Shown here: positions 34,050 to 46,324 of the stretch, piece after piece | How positions within the stretch are numbered: the first letter of the stretch is position 1 | Layout of the letters: each line of letters begins with the position of its first letter | Source of the DNA: Vanessa cardui | Taxonomy: Eukaryota > Arthropoda > Insecta > Lepidoptera > Nymphalidae | Direction: 5' to 3' | Assembly: GCF_905220365.1 (NCBI RefSeq) | Contig: NC_061126.1 | Coordinates: 620,001-684,000, forward strand | Length of the DNA stretch: 64,000 nt | The notes under the pieces: generated by a model | Database searches by the model: none | The model's input: the letters and a program-made list of their open reading frames with translations, nothing else | Told to the model about the DNA's origin: nothing | Program-made: the position numbers and the translations under genes

Positions 34050-35675
34050 ACAAGTGAATCTTTAATGTATTTGCGTTTTCTTTAATGCTATTGAGGACGC
34101 ATTCCTGAGTTTTATTATCATTAAGAAGCGTTTCATCGCTCCGAAAGGACTTTCACTTACAAAACCAATAACAGCGCTAACTTTTTTTGATTGGTTCTTT
34201 TTGTATCTGAATTTGATTGTGTTTTTCCGAATCTCTGGTAAAATGAGAATAAATTAACAAGTAGTAGTAAGTTGTCATATATCTTTTGACTTTGACTTTA
34301 AATAACTTTGCAAATAGTCGTTCTAATTTAGTTATAAGTTATTATAATAGCAGACTATATCTGATGGCAAGTTATTTCGTGGACAGCTGCAAGATCTTTG
34401 TTTGAAGGTGTGCTGGCCTTTGGATATGTTATATAAATAGAAAAGTAATGTAAAGTGTATATGTAAATTTTACCAAAATATAGCTAGAATAAACATGATA
34501 TTTTATATCCCTTAGGATAGGAAGAGTATAGAGTTATATTTTGTACAACTGATAAAATATCGAAAGATGAATATGACTATTTACCAGCAAGTGAATCTTA
34601 TATCATTGTAAGATACTTATGTTTAATTATTTTTTTTACCTAGCTAGCATTTTTCGTTATGTTTTTATAAATGGATAAATAAATCCAGATTGATTTAATT
34701 TAAAATCCGTATTTACCCATTCTTCTGTTATGAAAAAAGTACTCGGCTATTGTTAAATAATGATTTTCCTCAATTTTATTTCGATTTAGATCATTACGGC
34801 GGGGAGGAAAGTAACGACCTATTAAATTTGTGAATTACAAAGGGTACCTTTAATAAGAGGTTAAACAAGAAACATCGATTTCTAAAGAAAATAAAATACT
34901 TTTACGATTTCATATAAATTGAGTCGTGATAGTCCAGTAAATTGAATCTTTTAATCTTAAACGATGATAGTGGATACAAGTCCGAGTTAACAACGGCATA
35001 TTTTATTGGCTTCGTGTTTTTAATGTCTTGTGAAAGTCTGCATATGTCTGATAACGTTCTAACTAATCCATAGAATGACCCTTTAGACGAAACGGAAAGA
35101 TTTAACGTATATTAATTAGCCAATAAAAAAAGTAAAATTTGAAAATAGAATCGCCTTTTTTCCTTTTAAAGCACAAATAAAATTTAGTCTTAATATTGCT
35201 TAGGTATATAAGCAGATTTACCAGAACCATAATAGCATAGGAGAAATTTTGTACCGAATTGTACTTCACACGTTCGCTACAGTTTCCACTCGAAATATTC
35301 GAGAGAAATTCAACAGTTTCGAGTTTGGGTGGAACTAAAACTGTGAAGTTTCGCGTTGTTGTTGGCGATTGTACTGTAAGTTACTTAGTTTCGAAACTAC
35401 ACTTTACCGCTACGTTAGTTAACTTCGGTAATTGATCTCGTGATTATGAAATTAACGCATAATTTGTATCAATAATAGACACCGTATCGATAATAGGCTT
35501 TTGTGCAAGCCGGACTGGATATAGGTCTTTTAAACATTGTAGAGGTTATTTTTAGCAGCACGTTCTGGTTTCGCATAGATGGACATAAGATGTTTTTATA
35601 TTTTTACCATATATATGTATATTTTTGTTGTCTTTTTCCGACTTGTTTAAAAATTCTCGTTCTTTTTCAAATTAT
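34050..35675. other. Intron sequence, nothing recognised
   Basis: AT-rich intron. A small fragment of repeat family C (GGCTTTTGTGCAAGCCGGAC) lies at about 35496-35520. Confidence 0.45.
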
Positions 35676-35679
35676 ATAC

Positions 35680-35805
35680 ACAAAACCTTAATAAAATAAT
35701 ACTTAAACCTTCCTTATGAATCCGCATGAAAATCCGCTTAATAGTTTTGGAGTACACGAACATACAGACAGACGCGGCCGGGGGGCTTGTTTTATAATTT
35801 GTAGT
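35680..35805 (-). repeat. Helitron-like family E-related fragment, inverted
   Basis: CCTTCCTTATGAATCCGCAT and AACATACAGACAGACGCGGC followed by GCTTGTTTTATAATTTG resemble the inverted start of family E. The terminal end is missing. Confidence 0.45.
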
Positions 35806-36104
35806 GATAGTGATAGTGCTATGTAGTAATTGCGAAGAGTGAGCGAGACAGTGTATACCAAATATAAGAGATTCGTCATCGTTGATCCCGACTTGCCGCA
35901 CGTAATGGCATCTCAGCAATTCGCGTCAGCTGTCCACGTCGTGACGCTTCGCAGTTTTATATTTTGACCTTAAGTTAGAATGCGCGTTAGAGAGCAAATT
36001 TGTTTATACTTCTTTCAGTAGCTGTGTTTGTTGGCAAAAATGACAAGTTGTAGTTATATACGCAAATCAAGTCAATTTTACTCTAGTAAACTTCATAATA
36101 AAGC

Positions 36105-36180
36105 GTTTTGGAATCGTCAGTATTTAAACATTACCACCGTTTCGGAAAGCAGCAAGCAAGCAACGCCATGAATCTCGTAT
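36105..36180 (-). repeat. LINE 3' end fragment, diverged
   Basis: ATAAAGCGTTTTGGAATCGTC followed by ATTACCACCGTTTCGGAAAG recalls the AAGCACTTTTGAATCGTC and CTACCACCGGTTCGGAAAG segment of the LINE at 27000-28516. Confidence 0.5.
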
Positions 36181-36394
36181 GTTTGCTCCTTACTCTAAAG
36201 AAAAAAAAAGCGAAAACGATTATTTATGTTACGTAACGTAACGTGTAATATGTATAAATTAATTGTTTAACGAAGTTTTTTATCTATACAAATAATAAAA
36301 TTAGAGTGTCTGTTTGTAATATTAAAATAGCCCTATTTTACTCAATGCATATGTATGTATATACGATACATATACCAAAATAACATTTTTTTAA

Positions 36395-36560
36395 ATTTTT
36401 GTCTGTCGGTCTGCTTGTTTTTTTCCGGCTAACCTCTGGAACGGCTGGACCGATTTTGACGGGACTTTCACTCGCAGATAACTGATATAATAAGAAATAA
36501 CTTAGGCTACATAATTTTTTTTGTTACATTCAAACGCGTAAAAGGTCGCGGGCACAGCTA
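36395..36560 (-). repeat. Interspersed repeat, inverted, ends GCGGGCACAGCTAG
   Basis: GCTAACCTCTGGAACGGCTG, GACCGATTTTGACGGGACTT and AAAGGTCGCGGGCACAGCTAG match a widespread lepidopteran repeat in reverse. Related in layout to family F. Confidence 0.5.
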
Positions 36561-36806
36561 GTTTATCAATATTATCATACAGACTACTCCTTTCAATCAA
36601 TAAGAAAGTCCTGATAAGAATAACAAAGTTTAAATTAATTGATTAAACTGCTTCAAACTAGTTATATTCTATTATTTACTTAATAAGGATTGGCTTAGAA
36701 ATAAATATTCATCGTGACTAATAAATCGAACTGTACAATTAAACAGATATAATCTAAAGTAAAGTAGTTATCTCATCGTTGACTTTTAAATCTATATAAA
36801 TATTCT

Positions 36807-37131
36807 GAGATGGCCCAGTTGTTAGAACGCGTGCTTCTTAATCTATGATATCGGGTTCAAACTGAGGCAAGCAACAGTATATATATGTGCTTAATTTGTG
36901 TTTATAATTCATCTCGTGCTCGGCGTTGAACGAAAACATCGTGAGGAATGCACACACTACACACATGCGTGTATCTAATTTCATCGAAATTCTGCCACAC
37001 GTACATTCCACCAACCCGCATTGGAACAGCGTGGTGGAATATGTTCCAAACCCTCTCCTTAATAGAAGAGGAGGCCTTAGCACAGCAGTAGGTAATTTAC
37101 AGGCTGTTACATTACACATTACATTACATAC
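36807..37131 (+). repeat. SINE family A, full length, with 11-bp TSD
   Basis: GAGATGGCCCAGTTGTTAGA head, ATTCATCTCGTGCTCGGCGT body and TTACAGGCTGTTACATTACA tail. ATAAATATTCT flanks it at 36796-36806 and 37132-37142. Confidence 0.92.
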
Positions 37132-37144
37132 ATAAATATTCTAA

Positions 37145-37970
37145 AGAGGTAATTTTTTTTTCGTTTAAGTTCGGAGTAGTCACCGGAATTAATAATCTAT
37201 TTATCTATCAGATACATCATTTATAATAATAAATTTTCTTTCTTAATAAATTGAAGCTGTGCGAAGCGGGATTGGGTTACTACTTCCTTATATGATACAG
37301 TTTTAATAAAATGTATTAATTTATATATTAAATTTAAAAATTTAATTTAACACACATTAAAACATTCTTAATATATCGAAAAGTATTACCTCAGTAAAAA
37401 TAGCTACTGCAATCATTTTCATTTGGATTGCATTTGGATTATGGGCACAACTAAAATGCGAAACCATTTTAAGATTTAATGATAAATTTAATTGATAGAA
37501 TAGACCATACAACAATCATTCTAATTATTATTAACATTTAATCTCTATTGATTTAATCGGGTCGAAAGTTTCAAAACACAAATGACCAAAAACAAACACT
37601 TGATAAATTAACATATCCAGTTAAAATCCAAACGTTATATCTAATGGACCATTTCGGTATAAAATTATTCAACCACGAAATAACTTTCTGAATTCATAAA
37701 AGGCATTCTTAAATTACATTAACGCGAGATGAGGGAACAAAAGCAGCAATTAGAGTACGCTGAGAAAGAAATTCATTTCGTCTCTAGAGCAGTGCATTGT
37801 TTCAACAGTTATAAGCGCTTTGTCTCCTACACGGGAATTACTTAATGGTTACGTCACTACGAAATACGTTAATGGATTTGGTTTGTGATTCCTGAATTAG
37901 GTGAAGCCCGTCAATTGTGTTCGCTAATACATGTTTAATAAGCAATTATGTTGCTATTCGCTTGTTGATA
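37145..37970. other. Intron sequence, nothing recognised
   Basis: AT-rich intron with no recognised feature. Confidence 0.5.
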
Positions 37971-37977
37971 ATATCAA

Positions 37978-38450
37978 AGTGGCCAAGTGGCCGAGCTCAT
38001 AAATGCTAGGAGATGTTGCGAGTTCAAAACCTGGTGAATAGTTTATTATTTCAACAACAGCATGTGAATTCCTACTGCTGGGCTAAAGGCCTCCTCTCCC
38101 TTTGAGGAGAAGGTTCTGGAACATATTCCACCACGCTGTTCCAATGCGGGTTGGTGGAATACACATGTGACGTGAATTTCTAAGAAATTTGTCACATGCA
38201 GGTTTCCTCACGATGTTTTCCTTCACCGCTGAGAACGAGATGAATTATAAAGACAAATTAAGCACATGAATCAGCGGTGCTTGCCTGGGTTTGAACCCGC
38301 AATCATCGGTTAAGATGCACGCGTTCTAACCACTGGGCCATCTCGACTCTTGTTTATTATTTATGTTCTTAATTTGTATCCGGGTTGGATGAAAGCGTGG
38401 TGATAACCTAAGGAGAAAAAGGCCTTATTGGGATATTTACGGACTGTTAC
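37978..38450 (+). repeat. Older tRNA-derived SINE, split by a younger SINE
   Basis: GTGGCCAAGTGGCCGAGCTC (A-box-like) and TTGCGAGTTCAAAACCTGG (B-box-like) start a SINE at 37978. After the insertion at 38052-38351 it seems to resume with TTCTTAATTTGTATCCGGGT. Confidence 0.55.
38052..38351 (-). repeat. SINE family A, full length, inverted, with 11-bp TSD
   Basis: CAACAACAGCATGTGAATTCC tail end through to the inverted B box GGTTTGAACCCGCAATCATC and the head CACTGGGCCATCTCGACTC. GTTTATTATTT flanks it at 38041-38051 and 38352-38362. Confidence 0.92.
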
Positions 38451-38540
38451 CTTTTTTGAAATAGCAGGCGGACTCAAATATGGGCCACCTGATAAGTGGT
38501 CTCCACCGACTATAGATATTTGTGCCATAAGAAATTCCCT
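38448..38540 (-). repeat. Repeat family C fragment, inverted
   Basis: GCAGGCGGACTCAAATATGG and GCCACCTGATAAGTGGTCTC are a diverged inverted end of family C. Confidence 0.55.
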
Positions 38541-39002
38541 TTTCAGTATCGGTGAAGGTTTTGGCATATTATATTATTATGTGGGTAGATACTTTGTGGT
38601 TTGAGCCGCTTTCAATCTAGATTAAAGACGTGACAAGCGTGAAATTCCTATCGTGTTTTACTGAATGACTAACAAAATTTTGATTTTTTGTTATAAATTC
38701 TTCTTCTCTTCATAACTATTAGTTTAATATAATAATTATTATAATTGTAATGCATTACTTTGCAGAGAAAATGTTAATTATTTCCTGATTTGAATCCTGA
38801 AAAATCTAGGAATGCTTTATGAATGCACAAATTCTACGAAAGACATACATTTTCCAGGCACTGAGGCTACCTTACCGGTCCTTTTAAGAGTAAAAGAGCT
38901 ACTTGTTCAACAAATTAGAATTTATAATCGTTTCTCAGTAGCGGTCCGTCTAATAGACTTATGTAAGTATATTTCTAGAAATCATTCAATTATTTAAGAT
39001 TA

Positions 39003-39085
39003 ACATAACTACCAAACGGCCCAGTGGCTGGAGTACGAGAGTCTTTAGCATAGATTCTGGGTTTAAACACAGACAAACTAGATTA
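39003..39085 (+). repeat. SINE family A head fragment
   Basis: AAACGGCCCAGTGGCTGGAG and TTCTGGGTTTAAACACAGAC are the A- and B-box regions; the body is missing. Confidence 0.6.
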
Positions 39086-39103
39086 AGGTAATATACTGAA
39101 CTC

Positions 39104-39325
39104 CGTGCTCGAGTAATGTGTCCGACGATTAGGATACGCCATTCTGAGGCCCCAGGTTTGATTCCCGACCGAGTCGATGCACGATAAAGTTCATTAGTTT
39201 TCTATGTTGTCTTGTATCTGGGTGATTGTGGTGCCTTCGTTACTTCTGATATTACATAACACAAGTGCTTTAGCTACTTACATTGGGATCAGAGCAATGT
39301 ATGTGATGTTGTCCATTATTTAGTA
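39104..39325 (+). repeat. SINE family B, forward
   Basis: AGGCCCCAGGTTTGATTCCC (B box) heads the copy, followed by GTTACTTCTGATATTACATA and GGGATCAGAGCAATGTATGT. The tail is TTAGTAAATAAATT. Confidence 0.75.
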
Positions 39326-39369
39326 AATAAATTAGTCCTATTCTCTATCTCGTCATACATTGGTACTGT

Positions 39370-39490
39370 ACGAAATGCTAAGCATTGGTAATGGTCATGC
39401 GCCACCGACCTTAGGAAATAAGATGCTACGTCATTTGCGTCTGTAGTTACACTGGCTCACTCCATCTTCCAAGCGACACACGGCAATAGT
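39370..39490 (-). repeat. Repeat family C fragment, inverted, degraded
   Basis: GCGCCACCGACCTTAGGAAA and GTCTGTAGTTACACTGGCTC identify the central part of family C. Confidence 0.6.
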
Positions 39491-39494
39491 AAGT

Positions 39495-40405
39495 ATTTGC
39501 AGTTTCTTTTCTGGGTTGAGCAGGAGTATTGGATGGCCAAGTAAATGTAGATAATTTTCAAAATCATCAATTTCAATAAATAATCAAAACATATCACTTT
39601 ATATAAGTATGATTAAATATTTGAACACATGTTCTATTTTTTATTTGCTGGTGGCCTATATTTACGCTTTCAATCAATCATCAGAATTGCAAATTATATT
39701 TTGTCTGTTAAAACAATATCACAAAATTCAATGCAGTCAATAAATAAAAACATTGCAAAATTTATATACAGTACGAGATAGAATGAACTCTAGATTGTTA
39801 AATGGATAGAAATTAGGAAAAATCCCAAATCGAATGGAGACTAGAAATAAAATAGTAAGCGGAACACCCCCCCGGGTTCTCCCCCCGTCGTATTTCCTGC
39901 GCAGAGTGCCCTGTAAGAGCACTATAAATAAATATTTCAAGTTACGACTTGAAAAGGTTTCTCTTGTTCTTAATAATGTGTTTGCTTTCTTATTCCAATA
40001 TATACTCGGATTAAAGTAACGTTAAATGTATTTACATTGTCTAATATTATAAATTTTAGAAGTTTTATAAAGTAACTATTTAATGGTTAGCTCTTTTCCT
40101 TGACTTTGCCTATATTATCAATAAATACTTATCACTGCCTCGATTTCAAAGTTCTTATGGATAAATTTGTTAAATAAAATTTATAATTACGAGATAAGTA
40201 TATAATATAATCTAAGCTGGAGTTTGTTTATATAATTTTATGTATATAGCATTTTTATATTAAAAAATGATTCACATGTAATTAGTTATTATTATTATGC
40301 ATGATATTACTACGACACGTACATACGATAGAGACACATACCTGTATATTAGGACACTACCCATCACTTAACACAGATTTCCCATTGGCCTTCTTGTTGC
40401 AATGG
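39495..40405. other. Intron sequence, nothing recognised
   Basis: AT-rich intron. A short C/G-rich run (CACCCCCCCGGG...CCCCCC) at about 39864-39886 is notable in context but unexplained. Confidence 0.45.
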
Positions 40406-40411
40406 ACACTT

Positions 40412-40600
40412 TACTCGGTAGTAGGGCTTTGCGCAAACTCTTTTACCAACCACTTATCAAAAATCCTACAAAATTACCTACATAACATTTCAGTTCTCGA
40501 GTTTGGAGGCGCATTGGCGATGTAAGGAATAATTAATGTTTCTTGTGGACGATGATGAACAATTCCTATCAGGAGGCCGATTTACTCATCAAGCAATCAA
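40412..40600 (+). repeat. Repeat family C, degraded
   Basis: CGGTAGTAGGGCTTTGCGCA starts the copy; GGAGGCGCATTGGCGATGTA and CCTATCAGGAGGCCGATTTA follow. The central transcribed-like block is deleted. Confidence 0.65.
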
Positions 40601-40976
40601 TATAAAAAATCTCTCAATCTTCATTATTACTCTATTGAGGGTGACCATATGAAGGTGACCCTAAATTATTGATAGAAAAAATCTCAAAAGTAGTCTCAAA
40701 AAATCCAACTATGGATGCAAAATGGGAACGAGTTTGCTGGCAAGTACTAATTTATCGAACGTTCGAATTCTTCAATACAAATTGTCGGTGAAATAACGCT
40801 TTGTAATTTCAGATCGAAATGAGCTTTAAATAAAGAGGCCTGGAGATCTTAATAGATTAATTCACCGCCAATTATCTCGCTCTGCCTTTGACTTAGTGTT
40901 TGAGATCTTTCCCTTTGATTATTATAATTTTTTACTGTGATATTTCATTTTTATTGCATGTTACACAAATCAGTGC

Positions 40977-41147
40977 AACAACAACAGCCTGTAAATTCCC
41001 ACTGCTAGGCTAAAGGTCTCCTCTCCCTTTGAGGAGAAGGTTTGGAACATATTCCACCACGCTGTTCCAGTGCGGGTTGGTGGAATACACATGTGGCAGA
41101 ATTTTTATGAAATTTGTCACATGCAGGTTTCCTCACAATGTTTTCCG
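40977..41147 (-). repeat. SINE family A, inverted, head missing
   Basis: AACAACAACAGCCTGTAAAT through CACGCTGTTCCAGTGCGGGT to TTTCCTCACAATGTTTTCCG, where it stops. The truncation at the 5' end of the sense strand is typical of retroposition. Confidence 0.9.
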
Positions 41148-41577
41148 ATAACCAGATATTGTTTTACTGCACTTAAACTTACGTACATACACTTTGTGTA
41201 TAGATACAGAAACAGAGAATATATTGCAGTAATGGTGTCCTTAACTTAATTCTGCGACTTCGTAATATGATAGTGCACATCTACGTGCACCAACACTATT
41301 GGTACTTCTGTAACTGCAGCACGTGTCACACTCCCAACTTCTGGAAGTAATCTTGTGAAAATGTATCACTTGTAATGTTACCTATATCAAAAAATAATTT
41401 AAGCGTTTAGTGATAAGTGTAACATTTACTAAAAAAAGTTGCAGAAAATCTTGATACAGCTGCTGTCTGAACTAAGGACCTTGAGATCTGTGACCTTATA
41501 AACTAATCTCAAGATTAAAGGGATAGTTTTCATAATGTCACGATACGTAGTGTTTACCAAAAATGGGATTAATCTGG

Positions 41578-41690
41578 GTAAGCACCAGTTATTCTTTATG
41601 TAGTTTATTTTTGTTTATAATTCAACCTCGTGGTCGGCGCTGAAGGAAAACATTGTGAAAAATCTGTAAGTATCGGATGATATTTTGCAT
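41578..41690 (+). repeat. SINE family A fragment
   Basis: TTGTTTATAATTCAACCTCG and GCTGAAGGAAAACATTGTGA are the middle part of family A. Confidence 0.65.
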
Positions 41691-41699
41691 GTCATTCAC

Positions 41700-43315
41700 C
41701 CAAACATATTTGCGCAGCATTCCCAGTAATAACGATTAACAACTTTCTTCAAAGATCTTGTCAATAATTATTTATTATTAAGGGTACAAATTAAAAAATC
41801 GTAATTACAAATTTGATTAAACTCCGTAATTATACTTTATAATCCAACAATACTGCCGTCCAATGATTATATATTATTACTCGTCCTTTGCACACAAAAC
41901 TACACTCATCAACAAAAGTGTCTACCGTGATTAACGGACAACTCGTTCCAAATTCAAATAGAACATAATTAAAATGGCGTCGTGCAAACATGGCGCCCGT
42001 TAGGTCGGGAGCGAGTGAATCAGGGATACATCCAATCAAATTTGTTTAACATGTGAAGTTTTGTGTCGCTATTAATTACAGCCCCGATGTCAGCCAATGA
42101 ATAAGTGATAACTCAATTCGGCACTGAATAATCAAATTAATTTCGGGTGGCTTAATCCATTTTCCATGAATATTTTATTCGATGTGGCTTAGCAGTTCGT
42201 GTAATTAAAAATAAACAGTTAGTCGAACGACGTTTGTTTTTTTAACATATATTTTATATATCGATATATTTTTTTAATCTGTCTGTAATAATTCAAATCT
42301 TTCAATTAGCGACTTGACTGTGATTTTAGTGACCTTTCACGTAATTGGTACGGAAATGAAACATAACATTATGAAGTAAAATGTTTAATATTATTGGTGT
42401 TTCTTGTTTGAGCAACGTTATGAGTAAAATGCTCATGAACTTTAGCTAATGTATGTTTTTACATCAGGAACCTAAAAGACTTTAAAAAAAACAACTGTAA
42501 ATAAAGCATCATCAAGACATATTTGTAAATAAGGGTAGTTAAAAAATAAAACACATCGCTACATCGAATGAAACTTTTTCCAATAACAAAATATTAAACC
42601 GATTTCAATTAGAAATAGCGAGTGAACTAAAGATAAAAAAATATATCTATTGAACATTAGACCGATTTTAATCAAACTTGCGCTATTAACAGTGAGTTGA
42701 AGGGTACCTTAATTAGATTAAAAATGATCATCTTAATACTAATTTTAGTTTACGAGAAATTCGTGGACAAGCATACACTTACAAAATAAGGCACACGTGT
42801 TTGAAAGCTAAAATAGATCACCATACTCTAATATAATTAAATTCTGATAATGTTACATACATAAAGGTCGAACCGATTACCTCTTTTGTTAGAAGTCGGT
42901 TAAATAGCATCTTATTAAAGAGACGTAACGAATTGTATAACATAATTACGATTATTGAGGATAAAAACAGCTAAGTTTCATCGCCGGTCCCGCTGTTTTC
43001 CTTTAAGTACCCATTAGTATTCGTAGATTTTTTACAATCAATAAGCAAGAGAATAAAGTTCTGTTAGGAAAAACGCCTGTTTGAATTAAGTTTCTGAATT
43101 TAAATCAAAGGGTCATTGGTGTAATATAGGTAATTAAATTGAAAATAAAATCACTTGATACTTATAAGGGTAAACATTACACAAAGTGGATAGTTTGTTC
43201 ACGTGATCAACCTTTGCAGAAAGGGTTTGATATAGTGAGAGCAATGACCCCATATTAAGCAAATTACAAGGCCGTGATGAATTAAATTAAATAAAGTACA
43301 ACTTAGTTAGTTTTA
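41700..43315. other. Intron sequence; possible family G copy at its right
   Basis: AT-rich. The segment 42540-42905 ends GTTAGAAGTCGGTTAAAT and contains AAACCGATTTCAATTAG and AGACCGATTTTAATCAAAC, resembling the inverted-repeat element at 55313-56579. No gene was seen. Confidence 0.4.
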
Positions 43316-43319
43316 TCAT

Positions 43320-43425
43320 TTCTCAGATATTCTACCGTAGCAGCAATCCTCAGCACTTGTGTTACGCTTTGAAGAGTAAATGAGACAGTGTAACTGCAGG
43401 CACAAGAGACATAACATCTTCGACG
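43320..43425 (+). repeat. Repeat family C fragment
   Basis: TCTCAGATATTCTACCGTAG and AGACAGTGTAACTGCAGGCA are the first-half blocks; the copy ends at CATAACATCTT just before a family B SINE. Confidence 0.65.
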
Positions 43426-43439
43426 ATTATTTGATAATC

Positions 43440-43660
43440 ACCGTGGCCGAGAAGTGTGTGCACCGGTTTTCATGGATACGCCACTAAGAGGCCCCGGGTT
43501 CGAGTCGATGTAGAAAATTCATTGCTTTTCTATGTTGACTTGGGTCTGGGTGTTTGTGGTACCGTCGTTACTTCTGATTTTCCATAACACAAGTGCTTTA
43601 GCTACTTACATTAGGATCAGAGTAATGTATGTGATTTTATCCAATATTTATTGTATTTGT
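43440..43660 (+). repeat. SINE family B, forward, full length
   Basis: CCGTGGCCGAGAAGTGTGTG head with CCCCGGGTTCGAGTCG B box, then GTACCGTCGTTACTTCTGAT and ACATTAGGATCAGAGTAATG, and a TTTATTG end. Confidence 0.8.
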
Positions 43661-43929
43661 GTATGTCTTTAGATCAATATACGCACTTGACATCAGGTAT
43701 CATTCATCAAAAACAATTATTTAAGAATAAATAATTAATTTAATCAATTTAACAATATTTACAAATATAAAAATTCATCGCAACTCAGAGCCGAATTGTA
43801 ATTCGAAATAAAAATCACCCAAAGGCTTTTTGTCGGTTTTATTTTGAGACAAATAAGCTTCCCCCTTTCAGGGCGACATATTGAGCTTAATATGTACGAA
43901 TTTACATTTATTTTGTTCCATTTCGGTTG

Positions 43930-44135
43930 CTGAGATGGCTGAGGTATTAAAACACATGAATCAAAACCGAATATTATGGATTCAAGATCGCATATGCACA
44001 AATGAGTTTTTATATAAATATTAAAAAGGAGAACACAGACAAACAAACACAGTTCGACAAAGGTGTTCTCTCCTTTTTTGAAGACATATTTTGGTGAGCA
44101 CCAATGCGGGATACACGTGGCAGATTCTACAGAAC
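43930..44135 (+). repeat. SINE family A, degraded
   Basis: GCTGAGATGGCTGAGGTATT and TATGGATTCAAGATCGC are a worn head; GTGAGCACCAATGCGGGATA is a later piece. Confidence 0.5.
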
Positions 44136-44175
44136 AGATCTCATCAGTTGTAGAAGAGGCATTTTTTAATGCTGG

Positions 44176-44471
44176 CAGCTGAGATGGCTCAGTTGTTGGA
44201 ATGCGTCCATCTTAACCGATGATTTCGGGTTCAAGCCCAGACAAGCACCACTATATATATGTGCTTAATTTGTGTTTATAATTCATCTCGTGCTCGGCGG
44301 TGAAGGAAAACATCGTGAGGAAACCTGCATGTGTATAATTTCATCGAAATTCAGCCACATGTGAATTCCACCAACCCACATTGGAACAGCGTGGTGGAAT
44401 ATGTTCCCAACCCTCTTCTTAACGGAAGCGGAGGCCTTAGCCCAGCAGTGGGTAATTTACAGGCTGTTACT
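44176..44471 (+). repeat. SINE family A, full length
   Basis: GAGATGGCTCAGTTGTTGGA head, TTTCGGGTTCAAGCCCAGAC B box, and TAGCCCAGCAGTGGGTAATT then ACAGGCTGTTACTTAACATT tail. One of the best-preserved copies. Confidence 0.92.
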
Positions 44472-44479
44472 TAACATTA

Positions 44480-45825
44480 CTTTTGTTTCTTTAATCAATC
44501 CGGGGACAAAGAGACATTACGCGGTATCAGCGGTTATTTATCAGTCGCAGCACCAAACTCGTTAACACGGCTACCTGTCCCTACATAACTCACAGCCTTA
44601 ACGACCAGTTTGTTAACTCACGAATTAATGTCTAACCGCTCCACTGAGAGAACATCGATCTTGGTAGAAAATTTCAAACGGAAGTAACACTGAATTACTG
44701 AGGGTATCGGCGGGGACGTGTTGAAAATTTTAAACGGAGAAAAGTGAACGTAAATCTTAAATTATATCTTATAATTGCTCATATGTATGATACTGGTCGC
44801 TTGCATGGAACAACAACACAAATCACAATAAGCTACTTTATAATATATGTATGTATTTATACTATAATGTTTATACAGAATAATAAAACAGAAAGTGAGT
44901 TGTCAATGTATTCAGTGATGAACGAAATCGTATTAATCTATTTCATTGAAAATACAAATAAAATTGACGATATTTATACAAATATATGTATTGATTACTT
45001 TAATATCTGTGGATTAGATAAATTCATAATACACTTGATTAAAAATTATTGTAAACCAAACCAAAAAAAAAAAACTTAATAATAACTTTAAATACATTAT
45101 GGGTTGTAAGTCATACGCAAAATTTTCTATCATAATTCTCTATGATATTTTGTGAAACGAGACAAATTATAAACAAAAATAAAGCACATAAACGATCAGT
45201 GGTACGGATTAGGGCTCATAAAGTTCTTGTCACTGAGTGATATGAGCTCCATTTTAGTTTAAAAATTTCAACATTATTCTACGCAAGAATCATAAGGCTT
45301 TAATTACACGAGTTACCGCAACCTGGTGTAATCCGTGTGGCGGGTTCAAAGGCTACGAGATAATGAAAATGATAATTCTTTTATCGAGTTAGTCTTTTTG
45401 CGTTCGGAGGCGAAGCGAATTAAATGCCAGCGTCGAGTTCCCGACAATCCAGCAAAGCACGCGCTATCTAATTTAGTTTGAGAAACAAAATTTAATTGGT
45501 CGCCCGTCTTTGAAGTTATATGGCGTAGGCGCCTTTGAACGCCTGCCAATGTTGGAGAGGATTTTTGTAAATTTAAAAGCGGATTCGCTTTCCTAGATTG
45601 CTCATCTAATGTTATTTCCCAACATAAAGAGAATTTCTTATTTGTTGCAATTGGTGCTTTGCACGATATCGCTTTTCGGACTGGTAGACAATTGACCATT
45701 GCAAATACGTATTTAAGGAATTTTAATTAAGACACTTACATAAACAAAAATTCTATTGAGACTTGAGCTTTGTGTAAACCAATCCTAGTTTAGCGGTAAA
45801 CATGATTCGACATTTAATATCATCA
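44480..45825. other. Intron sequence with a GC-richer unique block
   Basis: 44744-45079 is an AT-rich chance open frame. 45340-45720 is a balanced-composition block with a minus-strand open frame of 117 codons that matches nothing I recognise. Confidence 0.4.
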
Positions 45826-45829
45826 CTAC

Positions 45830-46061
45830 ATAGTATAAAACAAAGTCGCTTTCTCTGTTTCTATGTCGCTGAATATGCTTAAATCTTTAAAACTACGCAA
45901 CGGATTTTGATGCAGTTTTGTTTCATAGATACGAGTGATTCGAGAAGAAAGTTTTTATATATAATACATTGGCAATTGCGTAGAGAAACACAAATAATTT
46001 TAGAAGTTTCTTCTGTGATGTGATATCATTGCACCTATGCGAAGCCGGGGCGGGTCACTAG
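45830..46061 (+). repeat. Helitron-like repeat family E, intact 3' end
   Basis: AGTATAAAACAAAGTCGCTT through AAACTACGCAACGGATTTTG to GCGAAGCCGGGGCGGGTCACTAG, ending CTAG followed by T. CTRR with a nearby GC-rich hairpin-prone stretch is the usual Helitron terminus. Confidence 0.7.
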
Positions 46062-46324
46062 TTTTAAATAATAGCCGGGAAAAGTTCCCTTACATGGTAG
46101 TCGGAATTATTTAACGGCTCAAAGTTTCACATACGGTAATTACGAATAGCATGCGATTTTCTCCCCGTGATATTGCGCAATTGATGAGGAAGGAGAAACT
46201 TTTCTCTAAATTATTCGCTGCAAGATGGCTGCTTTAAATTAAATCTTTGAATTTCACATATCACAGCTTTTAGGTTTAATTAATAATGCACATTAATTAA
46301 AAGAGTAGAGAGTTCATTTTAGCA

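Noticed and set aside
36838..37135. Overlapping open frames on both strands
   Set aside because: Lie within a family A SINE; the same frames recur at other SINE copies.
44744..45079. 111-codon plus-strand open frame
   Set aside because: Very AT-rich, rich in Ile, Tyr and Asn, no known domain, no splice or context support; expected by chance.
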